The notes under the pieces were generated by a model that made no database searches, was not told the origin of the DNA, and was given only the letters and a program-made list of their open reading frames with translations. The position numbers and the translations under genes are program-made. Below are positions 18,328-25,343 of a stretch of DNA of 64,000 nt, piece after piece (position 1 is the first letter of the stretch; every line of letters begins with the position of its first letter). The stretch is from an uncultured Bacteroidales bacterium (GTDB taxonomy: Bacteria > Bacteroidota > Bacteroidia > Bacteroidales > Paludibacteraceae), in contig CADBWK010000007.1 in NCBI GenBank assembly GCA_902798385.1, positions 37,781 to 101,780 of the forward strand, written 5' to 3'.

Positions 18328-19142
18328 TAGTAGCTTTCCTCATTGTTCGGGAAGCTGTTGTCTTTGACGGCGGATACATATTCGCCTACCGCGTCTTTGA
18401 CCACCTCCGCCAGCTTTGCAAAATGGCGTAGGAACTTCGGTTTGAAGCCCTGGTTGAGTCCTAACATGTCATGCAGCACGAGCACCTGTCCGTCGCATTG
18501 GTTGCCGGCGCCGATGCCGATCACGGGGCAGCTCACCGCCTTCGTCACTTTCGCTGCCAGCGCCGCAGGGATCTTCTCCAGCACGATGCAGAAACAACCT
18601 GCCTCATCCAATAACTTTGCGTCATGCAGTAACTTCTCCGCTTCGGCCTCTTCCTTCGCGCGTAAGCCGTAGCCGCCGAACTGATTCACGCTTTGCGGGG
18701 TCAGACCCAGGTGTCCCATTACCGGTACTCCGGCCTGAATCATATGACGTATCGACGGCAGGATCTCTTCGCCGCCCTCCAGTTTGACGGCATCACAACC
18801 GCTCTCTTTGAGGATCTTGATGGCGCTGCGTACTGCCTCCTCTTCGCTCACCTGATAACTGCCGAACGGCATGTCGCATACCACCAGCGCATGCTCCGCT
18901 GCGCGTACCACACCCTTCGTGAGGAAAATCATCTCATCCAGCGAGATAGGCAGCGTCGTCTGGTTGCCGCATACAACGTTGCTCGCGCTGTCGCCTACCA
19001 GCAGCATATCGATACCTGCTTCGTCCACCAGACGCGCCAGCGTAAAATCATAACTTGTTAACATAGCGATCTTCTCGCCGTTCGCCTTCATCTGACGCAA
19101 CTTGGCAGTCGTCATCCGGCTATTTTGTACATGTACAGACAT
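18327..19142 (-). CDS. panB: 3-methyl-2-oxobutanoate hydroxymethyltransferase
   Basis: PanB makes ketopantoate from 2-oxoisovalerate and methylene-tetrahydrofolate, the first step to pantothenate and CoA. The 271-residue protein shows LTSYDFTLARLVDEAGID, the metal-binding LLVGDSASNV and VCDMPFGSYQ, VKLEGG, and the catalytic glutamate in IVLEKIP, then the closing PVIGIGAG...VLVLHDMLG. Length is normal. It starts 3 bp after the FecCD-type permease and so shares its operon, with no obvious functional link. Two other CoA genes, coaBC and coaD, are elsewhere in the window. Confidence 0.96.
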   Translation of the reverse strand: MSVHVQNSRMTTAKLRQMKANGEKIAMLTSYDFTLARLVDEAGIDMLLVGDSASNVVCGNQTTLPISLDEMIFLTKGVVRAAEHALVVCDMPFGSYQVSEEEAVRSAIKILKESGCDAVKLEGGEEILPSIRHMIQAGVPVMGHLGLTPQSVNQFGGYGLRAKEEAEAEKLLHDAKLLDEAGCFCIVLEKIPAALAAKVTKAVSCPVIGIGAGNQCDGQVLVLHDMLGLNQGFKPKFLRHFAKLAEVVKDAVGEYVSAVKDNSFPNNEESY

Positions 19143-19145
19143 TAT

Positions 19146-20102
19146 TTATTTGTTTTTAAGAATAATCCAAATGATGACCGGCGCACCGAAGAGAGCCGAG
19201 ATCGTTGAGATCGGGAGCGGGTAGATAGCCAGCGAGCAGAGGACGTCGCAGACCAGCAGCAGACACGCACCGATCAATACGCAGGCAGGGATCGTCACGC
19301 GGTGATTCGATGTCCGAAAGATGCCCCGCGCTATATGCGGAACGGCGACGCCGATGAAGGCAATCAGTCCGCAGAAAGCCGTTACACCGCCGGCCAGCAA
19401 TCCCGTCGCTAACACGATGTACAGACGCGTTCTGCGTACGTTGATGCCTAAGCCTCGGGCGTAGTCCTCGCCTAACATCAGGCCGTTCAGCGGCTTGAGA
19501 CTCAGCACCACAAACAGCGCACCGAGCAGTAGGATAGGGAGCATCAACTGCATGTCGCCCCAACCGACGCTGCTTAACGAACCCAGCGTCCATACGATGA
19601 AGAGCTTGAGTGCATCGGGGTTCGCGAAGTTCTGTATCAGACTCACCAACGCACCGGCGATCGAGCCGAACATCATACCCACAATCAGCAAACTCACATT
19701 ACTCGTCACGCGCCGGCTGACCGCCAAAACCAGCAGCAACACCAGCAACGCACCGATACACGCCGCGATAGGAATACTGACTGCTGATAGCTGAATGCTG
19801 ACTCCCATCATCGTCAGCAGCGCGACACCCAGACTTGCACCCGAGCTGACACCTAAGGTGTACGGACTCGCCAAGGGGTTGCGGAACAGCGTCTGCATGA
19901 TCAGACCCGCCACCGACAATGACGCACCGGCTAAGATCGCTGTGATCGCCTTCGGCAAACGGATCGCATGCAGGATGTTTTGCTCCATCGGATTCAACTC
20001 TCCGAATGGCCATAACCACATGCTCCCGCTACATACATCGAGGCAGAAAAGCAGCGCCATCAGCGCCACCAGCCCTATGAATATTCCTGCGTTTCTCTTC
20101 AT
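19146..20102 (-). CDS. FecCD-family ABC transporter permease (iron/cobalamin type)
   Basis: This 318-residue membrane protein has about ten hydrophobic segments and the FecCD/BtuC motifs RLPKAITAILAGASLSVAGLIMQTLFRNPLASPYTLGVSSGA (family-typical, residues about 45-90) and GLIAFIGVAVPHIAR near the end. Such permeases move ferric siderophores, haem or vitamin B12 through the inner membrane. Neither an ATPase nor a binding protein is next to it, so the rest of the transporter is elsewhere. The ATG at 20102 is chosen because the predicted promoter's -7 box lies at 20120-20127, which excludes the longer open frame to 20210. A period-7 array codes for residues about 100-109 (SIQLSAVS). Confidence 0.88.
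   Translation of the reverse strand: MKRNAGIFIGLVALMALLFCLDVCSGSMWLWPFGELNPMEQNILHAIRLPKAITAILAGASLSVAGLIMQTLFRNPLASPYTLGVSSGASLGVALLTMMGVSIQLSAVSIPIAACIGALLVLLLVLAVSRRVTSNVSLLIVGMMFGSIAGALVSLIQNFANPDALKLFIVWTLGSLSSVGWGDMQLMLPILLLGALFVVLSLKPLNGLMLGEDYARGLGINVRRTRLYIVLATGLLAGGVTAFCGLIAFIGVAVPHIARGIFRTSNHRVTIPACVLIGACLLLVCDVLCSLAIYPLPISTISALFGAPVIIWIILKNK
19777..19804 (-). repeat. Period-7 array inside FecCD permease gene
   Basis: Plus-strand units are CTGACTG, CTGATAG, CTGAATG and CTGACTC, the same family as in galK and the GH2 gene. Confidence 0.75.
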
Positions 20103-20119
20103 CGTTTGCAACAACGATG

Positions 20120-20150
20120 CAAAGGTACTGCTTTTTTTAGACATGTGCAA
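20120..20150 (-). promoter_or_regulatory. Promoter of FecCD permease-panB operon
   Basis: Minus strand: TTG at 20150-20148, 20 bp spacer, TACCTTTG at 20127-20120. The predicted leader is only about 10 nt. Confidence 0.7.
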
Positions 20151-20216
20151 GAAAAAACAAAAAAATCGCAATTTATTGTTCAAAAGGATGCGATTATATA
20201 TTTGAGCCAAAAGTGC

Positions 20217-20265
20217 TTATGAAAAGTATATTATATATAAATATATAATATAGTATTGTTCATAA
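20217..20265. repeat. AT-rich inverted repeat (cruciform)
   Basis: Perfect 11-bp arms (TATATTATATA at 20227-20237 and TATATAATATA at 20242-20252, 4-nt loop) are nested in outer arms TTATGAA (20217-20223) and TTCATAA (20259-20265). No T-run suited to a standard terminator follows. Confidence 0.75.
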
Positions 20266-20291
20266 ATTTTTGGGGGTTGTCGAGTCGACCT

Positions 20292-20357
20292 TGGCTTCAC
20301 GTTGGCTTTGACTGTCGCTTCACCGTCGCTTGACCGTCGTTCGACCGTCGTTCAAAG
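20292..20357. repeat. Six-unit 11-bp degenerate tandem array
   Basis: Plus-strand units are TGGCTTCACGT, TGGCTTTGACT, GTCGCTTCACC, GTCGCTTGACC, GTCGTTCGACC and GTCGTTCAAAG. The array lies about 10 bp downstream of the predicted start site of the orphan minus-strand promoter. Confidence 0.8.
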
Positions 20358-20372
20358 TACCTAATTCGGGTG

Positions 20373-20404
20373 CAAAGGTACAACAAAAATCCCACATATG
20401 CAAA
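20373..20404 (-). promoter_or_regulatory. Orphan promoter reading into 11-bp array
   Basis: Minus strand: TTTG at 20404-20401, 20 bp after the TTG, TACCTTTG at 20380-20373, with the half-palindrome TTGCATATGTG at -33. No start codon with a sensible frame follows before the next promoter at 20150, so the product may be a small RNA. Confidence 0.6.
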
Positions 20405-20490
20405 TTTTAATGCAAAAAAGTTCGGCGGAATAGCGCCAAAATGTAGACAGCCACGAGCGCGCAATATGATTGCCCTGACAATAGACAAAA

Positions 20491-20525
20491 CAAAAAATCC
20501 GAGGCGCGGGTTGGGCGTCTCGGAT
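20491..20525 (-). terminator. Terminator of BspA-like gene
   Basis: Arms ATCCGAGGCGC (20497-20507) and GCGTCTCGGAT (20515-20525) pair with one wobble. Six T follow on the minus strand. Confidence 0.85.
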
Positions 20526-20567
20526 GGATGAGCGGGCGATTAAATCGCCCTGAAATGGACAAACGTC

Positions 20568-23500
20568 TTATTTCACCTCTGCGCCGGTGAGGGTGTAGGT
20601 CTTGTCTCCGCGGAGGATGAAGATTTGGCCATTATGGAGGATGAGCCTACCTCTGTCTCCTCCCTGAAGGGAAGAGGAATCAAGGTTGTCTATTCCCTCA
20701 TTCGTGTTAGAGGACTCAAAGTGTTCCTTCGTGTCAAAATATACATAATGTATCGAGAGTTCTTTGTTTTGAGTTCCCTTGACACACAACACAAAGCAAT
20801 AGGTCTGGGAACTTTCCAATCCACTAACCGTAAAAGTAAATCCTCTTCTGATATTGTTCTGGGCAGAACTAGAACGTCTGCTGATATAATTAGTATCATC
20901 TAAATCCGTAGAATTGGTAGTCGTTGAATCTGTACTTTGAGTTACCATTTGTCCCTTAGAGTCAAAACTCTCGTTCCAAATAGTATCACCATCCTGAAGA
21001 ATCTCAGCATCATATGTCTCTGCATCATCTGTCGTCGGCCATTGCAAGGTTACTTCATTCGCAGAAGGATCTGCTCCTACATCATTTATATCACCTGTGG
21101 TTCCAGAGGCCCCAATTGTCATTATATTAAGGAAGTCCTCCCATACCTCTGCGGAAAGGTATGCTCCTATTGAGGTAGATAACACATGTAGCATACATAT
21201 TGATTTATCTACATTTTCGAATGTACTATTATATACCGCTGGCGGCACCTCACGATAGCAATATATATCCCGCAGATTCGAACAATAAGAAAAAGCGTTT
21301 TCATCAATTGTTTCCACACTAGCAGCAAATTCCAAATACTGTAGATTTATAAAATCTGAAAAAGCATGCCTACCTATAGATGTCACACCATTTGATATAA
21401 TAAGTTTTTCTGCTTCCATTTGAGCAACAGGTTCATAGTGATAATTGCTATGAAGTGTACCATTCCCCAATATTGTCAGTGACTTTTTCACCTCATCGTA
21501 TTCCCACATGAGATTTAAATCATCACCACAATAACCACTCTTGTTGGCTTCCATAAATTCAGCCGTAAAGGTCGTATCGCTTACCAATTTTATCTTCCTT
21601 GGGTTTTCGGTATTTTCATCTGCCCATTTATCAAATTTATATCCAAAATGTGCGATGGCCCTAATTGATACTTCAGCACTATCGCAAGACTCTCCAGTTG
21701 AGATTATCTCGATGTGTCCTTTAATAGAATCTGTCTCAAAATTGATATTGTTAGTTAGATTAAACGGCATGTAGTTTGTAAAAGGCCACTGGTTATCCAA
21801 CTTATATGCTTTTATACTTTCACAAGGTACATAGACAGGAATCGAATAATTATCATCAGCAAAATCTCCGTCACGTAATATCGGCGGTGTTGTTGCTTTG
21901 CATGTGATAGATTTTATGGAGGGACATGCCGCAAATACACGTCCTTCTAGCGTTTCAAGACCTGCTCCCAATGTTATAGTTCTTAACCTTGAACACCTAC
22001 AAAAAGCATACGAACCTATGCTTTGAACACTATTGGGGATATCAATATTTTTTAGCCCAGTACAGCCATCAAAGCACCCACTTTGAATATTTGTAACCGT
22101 ATTGGGAATGATTATCTCCTGTAATTTCGTGCAAGAATAAAAAGCAGAACTACCAAGAGATACTATACCTTCAGGGATGATAGTATTTTGACACCCTATA
22201 ACCAGAGTATTCGTGGCTGTCTCAATAATCGCATTACAGTTGTTTCTACTATCAAATACTGTATTTTGCGAGGCAACTTGAATCGATTCTAAGTTGTAAC
22301 AGCCATAGAAGTTGCCATAATGAATTTCTGTCAAAGTACTTGGAATAATGATACCTGTAAGTTTCTCACAAAACTCGAATGCACGCTCATATATAGTGGT
22401 AATTCCTTCCGGTATCTCATAAACGCCTTTATAAACGCGCGGCATATATACGAAGAGAGTATCATTGTATAACGGCGTTCTAATCCGACTATTGTATCTG
22501 TCAACAACATCATATCCCCAATAAGTCAAACTATTGGGAATGTTGATTTGCTGAAGTGCTCGACATTGTTGGAAAGCCCTATCCTCTATTCTTTGTAAAC
22601 CCTCCTCAATATACACTTCTTTAAGATTTTCACATTCCACAAATGCTTCTCGCTCAATGGTAAGCACACTACCGGGAATATGAACAGATTTGATTCCCAT
22701 GCATCCCGCGAAGGCCATCTCTCCAATGGTAGTCGTGGAGGATGGTATATGTATGTCTCCAGTTGCCTTATTAGAGCACCCACGAAGGTATTGTTTGGTT
22801 GAATCGCTAAACGAAAACCATCCATCCGTATATCCATTAATGCACTTCGCTCCCCACGGAGAACCACTTGCGGTGCCGGAATACATTATGTTGACAATAT
22901 TGTAGAAGGCTTGCGTACCAATAGTCGTTACGTTATTGGATACCGCAATAGAAGGAATAGCGGCATCATAAAAAGCAAACCATCCTATTTCTTTTACACT
23001 TTCAGGGATGCTAATGGATGCAAGTTTAGAGAAATATGAAAAAGCCCATTGCCCTATATTCTCCACTCCATCTTCGATATCGACATGAATGATATCATCT
23101 CGATAGGCCACCCATGGCGTTTCGAAATTAAATTGCCAATCTGGCATTCTTCCATTGCCTGTAATAGTTAATACTTCCGTAGAACTATTGTAAGTCCAGC
23201 TAAGCGAATCACCACATTGCCCCGTGGAAATTTTGGCATGAATTATGTATTCAGCCGTTGCCACTTCGCTTTCTTCTAGTCCTTCCCGTATGGCTATTGC
23301 TTTTATGGTTGTATCTCTATTTGCTCTAATAGCTTTGGTATATACTGATGAATTAATTGTTGGAGTAGTTCCATCTGTAGTATAGTAAATAGTAGCCCCA
23401 CGTGTAGTGGATGAAATTGTTACGTATTGAGGTCCTTCGTATGTTCCGGGTTCTGGAGAAAATGTTGGCGTTGCACATATTGTAGGCATCTTTGATATTG

Positions 23501-24653
23501 AAATATCTCCCAAAGCGATACTCCCTTGAGTATGTCTAGTGCAACAGAATTTAACATAGCGTGTCGTATCCTTCAAATATGTAGGTACAATAACGGTTGA
23601 GTATTCATATGTGATAGAAAAAATATCAGTATAGTCTTCCCCATCTGCGGACTCTTGGACAACAAATTCGCCTTTAAAATTATCACCTCTTACAATAAAT
23701 GAGAATTCTTCAGGAGAATCGGAAAATCTTATTACAAGATAATCACCTTCTCCGTCAAATTTTAATTTTGGAGACGTGGTGTAATCATCTCCTAAACCTT
23801 CTTGTAAGATTCCATCCGTGATTTCCGCATCATCTCTTCCTCCATCAAAATAAAAGGGCAAAATAGCGGAACTCAAATATTTGACTTGCGAGATATTAAG
23901 TATTGCCGAAGCACTATCTATGTCATCCGAAACTATTACCTTTAGCCATAGTTCACGTGCTTCAGACAAATTATCTGCTACGTCAAATGTCATCCGCGTT
24001 TTTTCTTCGTTAAAGGTAATATTTGTTATCCATGCATCAGATAGTATGAAGTTATTACATTCTGCATCGCTATACAACGCAGTAGTGACCGAGGAAATGG
24101 CATTAGAAAAATTTGAAGGTACCAAATCTATAACTTGATTAGCGACGTTTATTGCTTTCAATTTCAATGTGGTAACTTTTTTGTTATTATGTTTTAAGTA
24201 AAAACTTGGCCGTCTATCGTTAGTATCAGTTATTTTAACTGCTGCTATGCGACGGTGACCAGAAGTACCACCTACCGTAAATTCAACTAAACTTGCATCA
24301 CCCGTCCATATACTATCCAAAAGAGTACCCACGTTTGCCGTAATTGGATTGCTTTTATCACCATTGCCGAATATCAATTGTATTTTTTTGATAGAACCAG
24401 AATCTGCCGATATAGTCATTTTACCATTTGCGTACACTCGCATTGCGGCTCCAACATCATAATATTTTGCTACAACGTTTCCTTCAGAGAAGGTAATAGA
24501 AATATTTTCATCTAATACAAAAGGATCTGGGTATGAGACACCATTTTCTAATCCCAGTTCAGAAAATGTAATCGATATTTCACCTGCCCACATGGAAGTT
24601 GCACAAATGATGAGCGATATTAAAATTGAAAAATGAAGAAAATGCTTTTTCAT
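20568..24653 (-). CDS. BspA-like secreted leucine-rich repeat protein
   Basis: The 1361-residue product has a Sec signal peptide (MKKHFLHFSILISLIICATS). N-terminal beta domains are followed by a chitobiase C-terminal-like module (GATIYYTTDGTTPTINSSVY). Then come about fifteen LRR_5 units of the BspA/Treponema type (for example IPSSTTTIGEMAFAGC, IPNSVQSIGSYAFCRC). A divergent InlB B-repeat (FGYKFDKWADENTENP), a fibronectin-III-like domain and a short tail (GQIFILRGDKTYTLTGAEVK) complete it. BspA-like proteins are usually surface proteins involved in adhesion. The tail resembles that of the GH53 enzyme. The gene is clearly AT-richer than its surroundings (about 37% G+C in a line counted, against about 55%), which suggests transfer. 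No standard promoter is seen directly upstream, so it may be read from the toxin-antitoxin operon 64 bp away. Confidence 0.9.
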   Translation of the reverse strand: MKKHFLHFSILISLIICATSMWAGEISITFSELGLENGVSYPDPFVLDENISITFSEGNVVAKYYDVGAAMRVYANGKMTISADSGSIKKIQLIFGNGDKSNPITANVGTLLDSIWTGDASLVEFTVGGTSGHRRIAAVKITDTNDRRPSFYLKHNNKKVTTLKLKAINVANQVIDLVPSNFSNAISSVTTALYSDAECNNFILSDAWITNITFNEEKTRMTFDVADNLSEARELWLKVIVSDDIDSASAILNISQVKYLSSAILPFYFDGGRDDAEITDGILQEGLGDDYTTSPKLKFDGEGDYLVIRFSDSPEEFSFIVRGDNFKGEFVVQESADGEDYTDIFSITYEYSTVIVPTYLKDTTRYVKFCCTRHTQGSIALGDISISKMPTICATPTFSPEPGTYEGPQYVTISSTTRGATIYYTTDGTTPTINSSVYTKAIRANRDTTIKAIAIREGLEESEVATAEYIIHAKISTGQCGDSLSWTYNSSTEVLTITGNGRMPDWQFNFETPWVAYRDDIIHVDIEDGVENIGQWAFSYFSKLASISIPESVKEIGWFAFYDAAIPSIAVSNNVTTIGTQAFYNIVNIMYSGTASGSPWGAKCINGYTDGWFSFSDSTKQYLRGCSNKATGDIHIPSSTTTIGEMAFAGCMGIKSVHIPGSVLTIEREAFVECENLKEVYIEEGLQRIEDRAFQQCRALQQINIPNSLTYWGYDVVDRYNSRIRTPLYNDTLFVYMPRVYKGVYEIPEGITTIYERAFEFCEKLTGIIIPSTLTEIHYGNFYGCYNLESIQVASQNTVFDSRNNCNAIIETATNTLVIGCQNTIIPEGIVSLGSSAFYSCTKLQEIIIPNTVTNIQSGCFDGCTGLKNIDIPNSVQSIGSYAFCRCSRLRTITLGAGLETLEGRVFAACPSIKSITCKATTPPILRDGDFADDNYSIPVYVPCESIKAYKLDNQWPFTNYMPFNLTNNINFETDSIKGHIEIISTGESCDSAEVSIRAIAHFGYKFDKWADENTENPRKIKLVSDTTFTAEFMEANKSGYCGDDLNLMWEYDEVKKSLTILGNGTLHSNYHYEPVAQMEAEKLIISNGVTSIGRHAFSDFINLQYLEFAASVETIDENAFSYCSNLRDIYCYREVPPAVYNSTFENVDKSICMLHVLSTSIGAYLSAEVWEDFLNIMTIGASGTTGDINDVGADPSANEVTLQWPTTDDAETYDAEILQDGDTIWNESFDSKGQMVTQSTDSTTTNSTDLDDTNYISRRSSSAQNNIRRGFTFTVSGLESSQTYCFVLCVKGTQNKELSIHYVYFDTKEHFESSNTNEGIDNLDSSSLQGGDRGRLILHNGQIFILRGDKTYTLTGAEVK

Positions 24654-24716
24654 GATATCTAATGTTTATAGTATCCAAATATGTCCTCCTGTTTAACGTC
24701 AGTGAGTGACGAGAGG

Positions 24717-25037
24717 TTATTTCATTCTTTGAAGAATATCCTTTAGGAATACCTCCGATATGTTTTCATAATCCGCTTTATCGTAAATGTAAAGCAACTG
24801 CAATTCATCTTCTACAATTTTGGCACGGATGATTACTCGAGCGCCACCGCTTCTGCCACGTCTTTTGGACGTGATAGCCATCCGAATCTTACGTGCTCCA
24901 TCAGTGAGTTCCACACCTTGGTTTGGATTATTCAGTAACGACAACAATAAACGCTCAAAATCTGCCTCTAATGAACGATGGCGTTTTTTCAAGCGTTTGT
25001 AGGCTACTTTAAAATCATCAGACATTCTTACTCTCAT
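24717..25037 (-). CDS. RelE/ParE-superfamily toxin, type II TA system
   Basis: This 106-residue basic protein opens with a DDFKVAYKRLKKRHRSLEADFERLLLSL helical hairpin and then has a beta-sheet core (GARKIRMAITSKRRGRSGGARVII; LQLLYIYDKADYENI), the pattern of RelE/ParE-like toxins, which act on ribosome-bound mRNA or on gyrase. Which of these applies cannot be told. Its start overlaps the antitoxin stop by 4 bp (ATGA), the usual antitoxin-first arrangement. Confidence 0.82.
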   Translation of the reverse strand: MRVRMSDDFKVAYKRLKKRHRSLEADFERLLLSLLNNPNQGVELTDGARKIRMAITSKRRGRSGGARVIIRAKIVEDELQLLYIYDKADYENISEVFLKDILQRMK

Positions 25038-25219
25038 AGTGCGCGAAGAGTTTCTATCGCTTCATCTACACTCATTCTAGGAGCAGATTCCACTTGCTTC
25101 ATACTCCGTTTGATCGTCTGAGCTAAGCGGTATGCTTTGTCTAACTCCTGCAATCGAGCCCATCTGCGATTACTAAGACGCACAGTTGTCGTAGTTGCTG
25201 TTTGTTCCAATACACACAT
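25034..25219 (-). CDS. Antitoxin of the RelE/ParE-type pair
   Basis: This 61-residue protein precedes the toxin. Its N-terminus (TTTTVRLSNRRWARLQELDKAYRLAQTIK) could form a ribbon-helix-like or short helical DNA-binding unit, and the C-terminus (APRMSVDEAIETLRAL) would be the toxin-binding tail. I chose the ATG at 25219. A longer frame starting with TTG at 25252 overlaps the predicted -7 box (25250-25257). The antitoxin role is inferred from position, size and overlap. Confidence 0.72.
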   Translation of the reverse strand: MCVLEQTATTTTVRLSNRRWARLQELDKAYRLAQTIKRSMKQVESAPRMSVDEAIETLRAL

Positions 25220-25249
25220 AACTTTACCTGTATTAATGATTTTGCGCCG

Positions 25250-25292
25250 CAAAATTACACAAAAAAAATGACACTTGCAAATAAAAGTGCCA
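25250..25292 (-). promoter_or_regulatory. TA operon promoter with operator-like inverted repeat
   Basis: Minus strand: TTTG at 25281-25278, 20 bp, TAATTTTG at 25257-25250. An inverted repeat, TGACACTT (25269-25276) and AAGTGCCA (25285-25292), with one mismatch, brackets the -33 box, as expected for autorepression by the antitoxin or the TA complex. Confidence 0.65.
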
Positions 25293-25343
25293 TTTTTTGA
25301 AAATTAGTGATTTATTGTGGTAAAAACGTTACCATAAAATCCT

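Larger units (their letters stand above)
20103..20567. other. Intergenic region of 465 bp
   Basis: No convincing protein gene is visible. From left to right it holds the permease promoter (20120-20150), a long AT-rich inverted repeat (20217-20265), a six-unit 11-bp repeat array (20292-20357), a minus-strand promoter with no gene after it (20373-20404) and the terminator of the BspA-like gene (20491-20525). Confidence 0.7.

Noticed and set aside
20297-20488. 63-residue minus-strand open frame over the orphan promoter
   Set aside because: The frame starts upstream of the predicted promoter and no start codon lies between the transcription start and its end. The repeat array explains the open frame.
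25318-25334. TGGTAA/TTACCA hairpin after clpB as a terminator
   Set aside because: The stem is short and AT-rich with no T-run after it on the clpB strand.
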